Shown in pieces: positions 16,676-24,085 of a stretch of DNA of 64,000 nt (positions are counted from its first letter, which is position 1; each line of letters opens with the position of its first letter). The position numbers were made by a program, and so were the translations under genes. This DNA comes from Streptomyces daqingensis (GTDB lineage: Bacteria; Actinomycetota; Actinomycetes; Streptomycetales; Streptomycetaceae), in contig NZ_BMMP01000027.1 of the NCBI RefSeq assembly GCF_014645895.1, positions 1-64,000 on the forward strand, given 5' to 3'. The notes under the pieces were generated by a model. The model searched no databases, was not told the origin of the DNA, and was given only the letters and a program-made list of their open reading frames with translations.

Positions 16676-17941
16676 ATGCACAGGAGAACTCTGCTCGCCG
16701 GAGCGCTGACGGCACCCGCCGCCGCAGCCGTCACGGGCTGTACGAACGGCGGTTCCGCGGCGGACGGTTCGCGCGGCGGCCGTACGACCATCACCTACGC
16801 GCTCTGGGACCAGCTGCAGGTCGCCGGCACGAAGAAGGTCATCGAGGCGTTCGAGGCGGAGCACCCGGACATCGCCGTCGAGATCCACGTGACGCCGTTC
16901 TCCTCGTACTGGACGACGCTGAAGACCGCAATGCGCGGCGGTTCGGCGCCGGACGTCTTCTGGATGAACGCGGTGAACCTCCAGCTCTACGCGGCGGGCG
17001 GCGTGCTGCAGCCGCTGGACGAGTTCATCGAACGCGACGGCTTCGACATGGGCGTCCACCCCGACGAACTGCTGCGGATGTACACCTATAAGGGCACGCG
17101 GTACGCGATGCCGAAGGACTTCGACACGATCGGCCTCTGGTACAACAAGGAGCTCTTCGACAAGAAGGGCATCGAGTACCCGGACGAGAGCTGGACCTGG
17201 GACACCGTCCGGGACGCGGCGGCCGAGCTGACCGACCGGCGCCGCGGGGTGCACGGCATCGCCGCCGAGATGAGCAAGCAGTACACGTACTACAACACCA
17301 TCGCGCAGGCCGGCGGTTACGTGATCCGCGACGGCAGGTCCGGATTCGGCGATCCGCGCACGATCGAGGGCCTGCGCTTCTGGACGGACCTCATCGACAA
17401 GGGCCACTCGCCCTCGCAGAGCGCGATGACCGACACCAGGGGACGCCAGCTCTACCTGTCGGAGAAGGTCGCCATGAACTACGACCTCTCCTCGATGGCG
17501 TCCCAGATGTACGCCGCCCCCGCCATCAAGGACCACGGCAGCGTCGCCGTCCTCCCCAAGGGCCGCGAGCGCGCCACCACGATCCACGGTCTGGCCGCGG
17601 CGATCTCCGGCAAGAGCCGCAACACCGAGGCCGCGTGGAAGTTCGCCCGGTTCCTCGGCTCCCGGAAGGCCGCCCTCATCCAGGCGGAGGCGGGCGTGAC
17701 GATCTCCTCGTACCGCGGCACGCAGGACGCGTGGGTGAAGTCCATGCCGGAGTTCGACCTCCAGGTCTTCATCGACATGCTCGACTACGCCGTCCCGTAC
17801 CCCTCCTCCAAGCGCACAGCAGTGTGGGAGAACCTCCAGCCTCAGCTGCTGGGACGCCCGTTCTCCGGCAAGGGCGGCATCGAGGACGCGTCCCGGACGC
17901 TGGCCCGCCAGATGGACCTCGCCCTGGAACAGGAGAAGTGA
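16676..17941 (+). CDS. ABC sugar transporter, substrate-binding lipoprotein
   Basis: The 421-aa product begins MHRRTLLAGALTAP and has the lipobox VTGC (Cys22). The twin arginines suggest possible Tat export, but this is not certain. The body matches family 1 carbohydrate-binding proteins: ITYALWDQLQVAGTKKVIEAFEAEHPDIAVEI, APDVFWMN and YAMPKDFDTIGLWYNKELFD. It delivers a sugar or oligosaccharide to the permease pair encoded 4 bp downstream. The start has GGAGG 6 nt upstream. No ATPase gene is in the operon. Confidence 0.92.
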   Translation: MHRRTLLAGALTAPAAAAVTGCTNGGSAADGSRGGRTTITYALWDQLQVAGTKKVIEAFEAEHPDIAVEIHVTPFSSYWTTLKTAMRGGSAPDVFWMNAVNLQLYAAGGVLQPLDEFIERDGFDMGVHPDELLRMYTYKGTRYAMPKDFDTIGLWYNKELFDKKGIEYPDESWTWDTVRDAAAELTDRRRGVHGIAAEMSKQYTYYNTIAQAGGYVIRDGRSGFGDPRTIEGLRFWTDLIDKGHSPSQSAMTDTRGRQLYLSEKVAMNYDLSSMASQMYAAPAIKDHGSVAVLPKGRERATTIHGLAAAISGKSRNTEAAWKFARFLGSRKAALIQAEAGVTISSYRGTQDAWVKSMPEFDLQVFIDMLDYAVPYPSSKRTAVWENLQPQLLGRPFSGKGGIEDASRTLARQMDLALEQEK

Positions 17942-17945
17942 CGAC

Positions 17946-18905
17946 ATGGCTGTCTTCCCCTCCACGGCCGCGAAGGCCCACGCGGACCGCCGGCCGAGCA
18001 GCGCGCGGCAGCGCGAGGGCAGCTCACGGCCGAAGCGGCGTTCGCAGCGGTCGGCCTACCTGTTCATCGCCCCCATCGCGCTCGGCTTCCTCGTCTTCTA
18101 CATCTGGCCGCTGCTCCAGACGTTCTGGTTCAGCTTCACCTCCTTCGGCGTCTTCGGAGGCAGCAGCTGGGTCGGGGGTGAGAACTACTCGCGCGTGGTG
18201 AGCGACGTGACCGTCGGCCAGGCCCTCGGGAACACGCTGCTTTACATGGGGATGGGTCTTCTGACGCTGCCCGTCGCGATCGTCCTCGCCGAACTCATGA
18301 ACAGGAAGGGCCTGCGGGGCGTCCCCGTATACAGGGCGCTGTACTTCCTGCCGTTCATCACGATGCCCGCGGCCGTCGGACTCGTCTGGAACTGGCTCTA
18401 CAACGGCGACTTCGGAATGGTGAACCAGGCGCTGTCCTGGATCGGCATCGACGGGCGCTACTGGGTCTCCGACCCCTCGACCGCCGTGTACGCGATCGGC
18501 GCCGTGATGATCTGGTCGCACGTCGGCTACTACCTGATCATTTTCACCGCGGGCATCAAGGCCATCCCGAGGGACTACTACGAGGCCGCGCAGATCGACG
18601 GTGCCGGGCCGGTACGGCGCTTCTTCCGCATCACGCTGCCGCTGCTGAGCCCCAGCATCTTCTTCGCGTCGGTCATCTGCGTGATCAACTCGCTCCAGCA
18701 GTTCGACCTGATCTTCGTGATGATGAGCCCCGAGAACCCCGCGCTGGGCGAGACACAGTCGATCGTCACGCTCTTCTTCAAGTGGGCGTTCGACGAGAAC
18801 GCCCAGGGCCCGGCCGCCGCGCTGGCCTTCCTCCTCATGCTGCTGATCGCCGCACTGACGTACCTGCAGTTCCGCTTCCAGAAGAGGTGGGTGCACTATG
18901 CCTGA
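17946..18905 (+). CDS. ABC sugar transporter permease (MalF type)
   Basis: The 319-aa product has six membrane segments (first: AYLFIAPIALGFLVFYIW) and the EAA loop EAAQIDGAGPVRRFFRITLPLL, which contacts the ATPase. A charged 35-residue N-terminus precedes the first helix. It starts 4 bp after the binding-protein stop and overlaps the next permease by 8 bp, so the three genes are cotranscribed. Confidence 0.93.
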   Translation: MAVFPSTAAKAHADRRPSSARQREGSSRPKRRSQRSAYLFIAPIALGFLVFYIWPLLQTFWFSFTSFGVFGGSSWVGGENYSRVVSDVTVGQALGNTLLYMGMGLLTLPVAIVLAELMNRKGLRGVPVYRALYFLPFITMPAAVGLVWNWLYNGDFGMVNQALSWIGIDGRYWVSDPSTAVYAIGAVMIWSHVGYYLIIFTAGIKAIPRDYYEAAQIDGAGPVRRFFRITLPLLSPSIFFASVICVINSLQQFDLIFVMMSPENPALGETQSIVTLFFKWAFDENAQGPAAALAFLLMLLIAALTYLQFRFQKRWVHYA

Positions 18906-19806
18906 GCCCGCGACGACCACTCCCGCCGCGCCCGGGACGCGGCCGGCGGCCCGGACCGGGGGGACGGGCCCCGGCGCGCGCCGGGGACGCCTCGACCTCG
19001 GCGGCCTCGCCACCCACGCGCTGCTCTCCCTGGGAGCCGTGGCGATGGTCTTCCCGTTCGTGTGGCAGCTCCTCACCGCCTTCAAGACGATGCCGGAGTC
19101 CGTGCGGGTACCGCCGACCATCCTGCCCTCCGAGTGGAACTGGGACGCGTTCCAGCAGGTGTTCAGCGCGGTGCCGTTCACGGAGATGCTGACCAACAGC
19201 CTCATGAACACCGTCGGCCGCACCCTCGGACAGCTCGTGTTCTGCTCGCTGGCGGCCTACGCGTTCGCGAGGCTCCAGTTCCGCGGCAAGAACGTGCTGT
19301 TCGCGGTCTTCCTCTCCGTGCTGATGGTGCCCTCGCAGCTGCTCGTGCTGCCTCAGCACGAGATCATCCAGCGGCTGGGGCTGCTCAACAGCATCCCCGC
19401 GCTGTTCCTGCCGGGCATGTTCAGCGCGTTCGGCACCTTCCTCCTGCGGCAGTTCTTCATGGCGCTGCCCAGGGAGCTGGAGGAGGCCGCGCGCATCGAC
19501 GGCGCCGGGCCGTTCCGCATCTTCTGGAGCATCATGCTGCCGTTGGTACGGCCTGCGCTGGCGGCGCTCGCAGTGATCACGGCGATGTGGTCCTGGAACG
19601 ACCTGCTGTGGCCCCTCGTGGTCAACACCGATCCGTCGAAGGTGCCCATCAGCGCGGGACTGATCTCCCTGGAGGGGCAGTTCCTGACCAACTATCCGAT
19701 CCTGATGGCCGGTTCGGTCATCGCCAGCCTTCCGATGCTGATCCTCTACGTCCTGCTGCAGCGCCACTTCGTGCAGGGCATCGCGCTCAGCGGATCGAAG
19801 GGCTGA
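18898..19806 (+). CDS. ABC sugar transporter permease (MalG type)
   Basis: The 302-aa product shows the MalG-type order: HALLSLGAVAMVFPFVWQLLTAFK, YAFARLQFRGKN and the EAA loop EEAARIDGAGPFRIFWSIMLPLV. It pairs with the upstream permease to form the channel. As in other Streptomyces sugar importers, no ATPase gene is present; a shared MsiK-type ATPase encoded elsewhere is likely (established for the genus, inferred here). Confidence 0.93.
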   Translation: MPEPATTTPAAPGTRPAARTGGTGPGARRGRLDLGGLATHALLSLGAVAMVFPFVWQLLTAFKTMPESVRVPPTILPSEWNWDAFQQVFSAVPFTEMLTNSLMNTVGRTLGQLVFCSLAAYAFARLQFRGKNVLFAVFLSVLMVPSQLLVLPQHEIIQRLGLLNSIPALFLPGMFSAFGTFLLRQFFMALPRELEEAARIDGAGPFRIFWSIMLPLVRPALAALAVITAMWSWNDLLWPLVVNTDPSKVPISAGLISLEGQFLTNYPILMAGSVIASLPMLILYVLLQRHFVQGIALSGSKG

Positions 19807-19917
19807 GACCAGGGCCGTGGAGCGCCGGGACCGCCGGACGCTCCACAGCTCGCCCGAAACACGGGAAAGCTCCGACAGACACGAAGCCCCGACCGACAGG
19901 AAGGCAGCGGTATCCAC

Positions 19918-20982
19918 ATGCCGGAACTCGCAGTGGGGCTGATAGGCGCAGGCGGCATCGCCCGCGCCCATCTGCCCGCATGGCTGGAGCTGGGAGCCCG
20001 AGTCACCGTCTTCACGCACGACGACAGCGGCGCGCGGCTCGCCGCGGAGCACGCGGACGGCCGGGTCCGGGTCGCCCGCACGATGGAGGAGCTGCTGGAG
20101 GGCAGCGAAGCCGTCGACGTGTGCACGCCCACCCACACCCACCGGGAGGTCGCGCTCGCCGCGCTGCGCGCCGGACGCCACGTCGCCTGCGAGAAGCCTC
20201 TCGCCCTCACCCCCGGGGACGTCGAGGAGATGATCGGCGAAGCCGACCGCGCGGGCGTCCTGCTCTTCCCCGCCCACGTGGTGCGGTACTTCCCCGAGTA
20301 CGCCGCCATGGCCGACGCCGTCGCCCGCGGTGCCGTGGGCCGGCCCGCGGTGCTCCGCTTCACCCGCACGGGCACCTATCCGGTCTGGTCGCCGTGGTTC
20401 GCCGACCCCACGCTCTCCGGCGGCATCCTCGTCGACCAGATGATCCACGACTTCGACTTCGCCAGGCTCCTCGCCGGCGACGTCGTACGCGTGCACGCAC
20501 ACGTGCGCGGCCACCAGGAGGCACCCGCCCCGGCTGGTTGCGTGGCCGCGGCGACGGCCGTCCTCACACACGCTTCCGGTGCGATCAGCCACGTGCACGG
20601 CGTGTGGGGACTGCCGGACGCGCAGTTCCGCACGACGTTCCGCGTCGCCGGACGGGACGGCGTGCTGCAGCACGACTCCGCTCAGACGAAGGCGTTCAGG
20701 GTGATCTCCCAGGGCGGCCGCGCGGACGGCGAGGGCATCCCGGCGACGAACCTGACCGAGAGCCCCTTCCTCACCGAACTGCGGGAGTTCGCGTCGGCCG
20801 TGACCGGCGGCCCCGCGCCGCGGGTGACGGCGCGCGACGGTCTGGAGGCGGTGCGGATCGCCGTCGCCGCGGCCGAGTCGGCGCGCACGGGGGTCTCGGT
20901 GGAGACCGGCGCCCCCGGCGCACACCCGGGTGGCGCCCCCGGCCCGCAGGCACGCAACGAATCGCAGGAGGTGGCCCGTTGA
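19918..20982 (+). CDS. Gfo/Idh/MocA family dehydrogenase
   Basis: The 354-aa product begins LAVGLIGAGGIARAHLPAWLELG (GxGxxA Rossmann motif) and contains CEKPLALTPGDVEEMI with the catalytic Lys. GILVDQMIHDFDFARLLAGD provides the conserved His of the substrate site. It follows the permease genes after 111 bp and overlaps the next paralogue by 4 bp, so both are expressed with the importer. The exact substrate is unknown; clustering of such enzymes with one importer suggests stepwise oxidation or epimerisation of an unusual sugar. Confidence 0.9.
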   Translation: MPELAVGLIGAGGIARAHLPAWLELGARVTVFTHDDSGARLAAEHADGRVRVARTMEELLEGSEAVDVCTPTHTHREVALAALRAGRHVACEKPLALTPGDVEEMIGEADRAGVLLFPAHVVRYFPEYAAMADAVARGAVGRPAVLRFTRTGTYPVWSPWFADPTLSGGILVDQMIHDFDFARLLAGDVVRVHAHVRGHQEAPAPAGCVAAATAVLTHASGAISHVHGVWGLPDAQFRTTFRVAGRDGVLQHDSAQTKAFRVISQGGRADGEGIPATNLTESPFLTELREFASAVTGGPAPRVTARDGLEAVRIAVAAAESARTGVSVETGAPGAHPGGAPGPQARNESQEVAR

Positions 20983-21992
20983 AGGTCGGAGTGCTGTCGT
21001 TCGCCCACGTACACGCGGCCGGCTACGCGCGGCTGCTCCGCGACATGCCGGGCGTCGAACTGCTCACCAGCGATCCCGACGCCGTCGCGGCGCCTCCCGG
21101 CGAAGTACGCGGCCAGGCGTTCGCGGAGCAGCTCGGCGTCGACCACGTCCCCACCTACCAGGCCCTGTTCGACTGGGGGCCGGACGCCGTCATCGTCGCG
21201 TCCGAGAACTCCCGGCACCGCGCGCTCGTCGAACTCGCCGCCAAGCACGGCGTGGACGTGCTGTGCGAGAAGCCGCTCGCCACCACAGTCGAGGACGGTG
21301 AGGCGATGGTGGCCGCCTGCCGTGAGGCGGGCGTGCGGCTGGGGGTCGCCTACCCCGTCCGCTTCAGCCCGGCGTACACGGCGCTGCGCGAGGCGGTGCG
21401 CAGCGGAGGCACCGGCCGGGTGCTCACCGTGGCCGGAGCCAACAACGGCGGCCTGCCCGCGGGCGCCCGAGCCTGGTTCGTCGACCCCGAGCTGGCCGGC
21501 GGCGGCGCCATGATGGACCACACCGTCCACATCGCCGACCTGCTCGACGAGCTGTTCGCGGGCGCGCGCGCCGTCGAGGTGTACGCGCAGAGCAACAACC
21601 TCATGTACGAGGGCGAGGTGGAGGTGGACACCGCCGGGCTCGTGACCGTCCGCTACGACAACGGCGCCGTCGCCACCATCGACTGCAGCTGGAGCCACCC
21701 GGACCACCACCCCACATGGGGCGGTCTGGAACTGCAGCTCGTGGGCGAGAAGGCCACGGTGGAGATGGACGCCTTCGGCCAGGTCGTCTCCGGCTTCGAC
21801 GAGCGCAACCGCAGCGGCGTGCTGCTGCCGTGGGGCACGGACCTGGACGGGTCGATGGTGCGGACGTTCCTCTACGGCGCCGCGGACGGCGGGGTCCAGG
21901 TCGCCGACGGCGAGGCCGGGCTGCGCTCGCTGCGCGTCGCGCTGGCCGGTTACGAGTCCGCGCGGCAGGGCCGGCCGGTGCCCCTGGACTGA
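20979..21992 (+). CDS. Gfo/Idh/MocA family dehydrogenase with TTG start
   Basis: Translation begins at TTG 20979, inside the stop region of the upstream paralogue (overlap 20979-20982), with a perfect AGGAGGT at 20966-20972. The 337-aa protein starts KVGVLSFAHVHAAGYARLL, a Rossmann variant in which the usual GxGxxG is replaced by SFAHVHA, as in some family members acting on unusual sugars. VLCEKPLATTVEDGEAMV holds the catalytic Lys, and GGGAMMDHTVHIADLLDEL the substrate-site histidines. It may form a heteromeric or sequential pair with the upstream dehydrogenase. Confidence 0.88.
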   Translation: MKVGVLSFAHVHAAGYARLLRDMPGVELLTSDPDAVAAPPGEVRGQAFAEQLGVDHVPTYQALFDWGPDAVIVASENSRHRALVELAAKHGVDVLCEKPLATTVEDGEAMVAACREAGVRLGVAYPVRFSPAYTALREAVRSGGTGRVLTVAGANNGGLPAGARAWFVDPELAGGGAMMDHTVHIADLLDELFAGARAVEVYAQSNNLMYEGEVEVDTAGLVTVRYDNGAVATIDCSWSHPDHHPTWGGLELQLVGEKATVEMDAFGQVVSGFDERNRSGVLLPWGTDLDGSMVRTFLYGAADGGVQVADGEAGLRSLRVALAGYESARQGRPVPLD

Positions 21993-22037
21993 CGGGGCCC
22001 GCCCCGGCGAAGGGCTAGAAGGAAGGGCGGAGGGCCG

Positions 22038-22559
22038 TTACCGGGGCGGCTCTCCCGCCTGCTCCGCGACGACCCCGGCCGCCTCGCCGGGGCCGAGGTG
22101 CGTCGTGTCGACGATCGACGCCTCCTCGCGCAGCCACGCCAGCGCCTCGCGGTACTCGTCCAGATGCTCAAGGCGCCAGTCGCGGTTCTCCAGGGCGTCA
22201 CCGCGGATCCTCCCGGCGAGGACGGCCGGGTCGCTGTGGAGCACGAAGTGGCGCACGGGCACGCCCGCCCGCTCCAGGCCGTCGCGGATCTCCTCCCAGT
22301 ACTGCCGCACGAGCACGGTCTGCGTGACGACGAGCGTGCCTCCCACGTACCGCAGGAGCTGGGACGCCGTCTCGACGACGAGGTGCCGCCACGGCGGCCA
22401 GTGCTGGAAGTCCCCCAGCTCGGGGAGGCCTTCGACGTGCCCGAGCATGTAGCCGACCTGCTCCGCGTCGAAGAGGCGGGCTCCGGGGAGCAGCGGGACG
22501 AGCTCCCCGGCGGTGGTGGTCTTGCCCGCCCCGTAGGCGCCGTTCAGCCAGATGATCAC
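22038..22559 (-). CDS. P-loop kinase, TmrB-like/AAA family ATP-binding protein
   Basis: The 173-aa product opens with a Walker A loop, WLNGAYGAGKTTTAGELV. FDAEQVGYML and QTVLVRQYWEEIRDGLERAGVPVRHFVLHSDPAVLAGRI follow, characteristic of the TmrB/AAA_33-like small-molecule kinase group, which includes a tunicamycin-resistance protein. The final IVDTTHLGPGE is the usual dinucleotide-kinase end. No drug-biosynthesis genes adjoin it, so a resistance role is only one option. It is the last gene of a minus-strand group with the small membrane gene and the PadR regulator. Confidence 0.85.
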   Translation of the reverse strand: MIIWLNGAYGAGKTTTAGELVPLLPGARLFDAEQVGYMLGHVEGLPELGDFQHWPPWRHLVVETASQLLRYVGGTLVVTQTVLVRQYWEEIRDGLERAGVPVRHFVLHSDPAVLAGRIRGDALENRDWRLEHLDEYREALAWLREEASIVDTTHLGPGEAAGVVAEQAGEPPR

Positions 22560-22575
22560 GTCGCTGCCTCCGCTT

Positions 22576-22872
22576 TCACTCGCCTGGTGCCGAACGGGGC
22601 CGGTTCGTCTGCGACTTGTCGCGGTGGTTCTTCACGAGCCACCAGCCGATCAGCGCCATCGTGCCCAGGTGCAGGTACTCGAACAGCGAGGGGTCGTCCC
22701 AGTCGGTGTTCAGGACGCCGAGAGCGAAGAGGACGAAGCACGCCGCGATCTGCATCCACCTGACGGCCTTCCGGGTGGGGCGCCGTGCGCCGCCCTCCTC
22801 GACGAGGCTGAGGGCGTACCGCTCGACATCGCCGAACTCCTCCTGCGGCCGGGTCCCGGTGGCGTCCTTCAT
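22576..22872 (-). CDS. Small membrane protein cotranscribed with PadR regulator, 98 aa
   Basis: A 40-residue charged N-terminus (RPQEEFGDVERYALSLVEEGG) is followed by two hydrophobic helices (WMQIAACFVLFALGVLN and EYLHLGTMALIGWWLVKNH). Its ATG (22870-22872) overlaps the stop of the upstream PadR gene by ATGA, so it is translationally coupled. PadR genes are often followed by a small membrane partner of the DUF1700 type; this one is not clearly of that family. It may be a membrane-stress sensor or the regulated product, which is inference. Confidence 0.75.
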   Translation of the reverse strand: MKDATGTRPQEEFGDVERYALSLVEEGGARRPTRKAVRWMQIAACFVLFALGVLNTDWDDPSLFEYLHLGTMALIGWWLVKNHRDKSQTNRPRSAPGE

Positions 22873-23231
22873 CTCCTGAGGCCCTTCTCGGCGGTTGTGC
22901 TCAGCAAGTCGTCCATGCGCTCGGCGAACCGGCCCCATCGGGCGCTCTGGGCCGCCAGCCAGTCGGTTCCGGCCGGGGTGAGGGAGTAGACCTTCCGTCC
23001 CGGTCCGCTCTCTCCCGCCGTCCAGGTGGAGCAGAGGACGCCGTCGGACTCGAGCCGCGCCAGCACGGGATAGAGGACCCCGCCCTTCACCCGGGCGAAC
23101 CCTGCCTCGGCGAGGCGCTGCGCCACCGCGTAACCGTGGTTGTCGCCTTCCGCGAGGACGGCCACGGCCGCCAGTTCGATCACTCCGCGCAGCCATGCCG
23201 CGGGTTCCTCGTCAACTGCCCTGGTCGTCAC
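22869..23231 (-). CDS. PadR-family transcriptional regulator
   Basis: The 120-aa product has the winged helix of the PadR family: LAAVAVLAEGDNHGYAVAQRLAEAG, then VKGGVLYPVLARLESDGVLCSTW and SGPGRKVYSLTPAGTDWLAAQ. The short C-terminal helix would dimerise. It is divergent from the cupin gene, with a perfect inverted repeat between them. The usual mode is repression relieved by a small ligand. Confidence 0.92.
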   Translation of the reverse strand: MTTRAVDEEPAAWLRGVIELAAVAVLAEGDNHGYAVAQRLAEAGFARVKGGVLYPVLARLESDGVLCSTWTAGESGPGRKVYSLTPAGTDWLAAQSARWGRFAERMDDLLSTTAEKGLRR

Positions 23232-23257
23232 GGATTCAAAGTAGTCTGAATGTCAAG

Positions 23258-23277
23258 CTAGTCAGCATTCTGACTAG
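23258..23277. promoter_or_regulatory. Perfect inverted repeat, likely PadR operator
   Basis: CTAGTCAG-CATT-CTGACTAG is perfect over 8-bp arms and lies 27 bp upstream of the PadR start in an unusually AT-rich gap. It could control both padR and the divergent cupin gene. Confidence 0.55.
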
Positions 23278-23399
23278 TGCAGGGCCTGCCGGTCCTCCCT
23301 TCGTGCTCCGCCTCGCGCCGTACCGCCATCCGGTCGCGGGCCCGACGACGTACCGGCGCGACGGCGCGAGAATCACAACGGAGAAAAGGAGGGCACCGC

Positions 23400-23894
23400 A
23401 TGACAGAGCTGACATATCCCCCGCCCCGTTACCTCGGCGAAGGCGGCGAGGTGAACGCCGCGTTCAGATCCGCCGACACGGAGCCGGAGCTGTCGTCCGG
23501 GACGGGGAACAAGACCCACTATCTGGCGACCGGCGAGAGCACCGGAGGCGAATTCGGCCTGTACAAGGTGGAGTTGGGGCCGCGTTCACCGGGCCCGAGC
23601 ACGCACTTCCACCGCGCGATCTCCGAGTCCTTCTACATCCTCTCCGGTGAGATGCAGCTCTTCGACGGCGAGCGGTGGATCACCGGCAGGCAGGGCGACT
23701 TCCTGTACGTGCCGGTGGGCGGCCTGCACGCGTTCAAGAACACCTCGGACGACCCCGTCTCCATGCTGCTGCTCTTCTCCCCCGGGGCGCCCCGCGAGGA
23801 CTACTTCGAGCGCGTCGCCGAGATGACGCGCCGGGGCGGGCAGGAGCTGGAGGAGTTCCGCGTGCGGCACGACAGCTTCTTCGTCGACGAGTAA
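23400..23894 (+). CDS. Cupin-domain protein
   Basis: The 164-aa product is a single cupin barrel. GPSTHFHRAISESFYILSGEMQLF is motif 1 with His, His and Glu metal ligands, and GDFLYVPVGGLHAFKNTSDDP is motif 2 with the last His. It has no signal peptide. Such stand-alone cupins include dioxygenases, isomerases and quercetinase-like enzymes; the reaction cannot be assigned. The ATG at 23400 is chosen because AAAGGAGGG lies just upstream. Confidence 0.88.
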   Translation: MTELTYPPPRYLGEGGEVNAAFRSADTEPELSSGTGNKTHYLATGESTGGEFGLYKVELGPRSPGPSTHFHRAISESFYILSGEMQLFDGERWITGRQGDFLYVPVGGLHAFKNTSDDPVSMLLLFSPGAPREDYFERVAEMTRRGGQELEEFRVRHDSFFVDE

Positions 23895-23981
23895 CCGGCC
23901 CCGCCGCCCCCGGCCCGCGGCACAACCCGCGATTCCCGCGTCCCGCGGCCGCTTCTCCGCCGCCCCGGGGCCGCCGCGCAC

Positions 23982-24035
23982 GACGGCACGGCAGACCGTC
24001 GGGGAGGTTGATCCCCTCCGGCCTGCCGTGCCGTC
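23982..24035. terminator. Long hairpin between convergent cupin and alpha-glucosidase genes
   Basis: GACGGCACGGCAG (23982-23994) pairs perfectly with CTGCCGTGCCGTC (24023-24035), and an inner GGAGG/CCTCC stem folds within the loop. It is placed to stop both convergent transcripts. Confidence 0.7.
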
Positions 24036-24085
24036 AGTGCTCCTCGCGCACGGCCCGCAGCGGCGCTACGGGCCGCGCGGCCGGG

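Noticed and set aside
19062..21992. A 976-codon open frame crossing the MalG-type permease and both dehydrogenase genes
   Set aside because: Only its last 338 codons (from TTG 20979) encode a recognisable protein; the first part is an Arg/Ala/Gly-rich shadow of the genes at 18898 and 19918.
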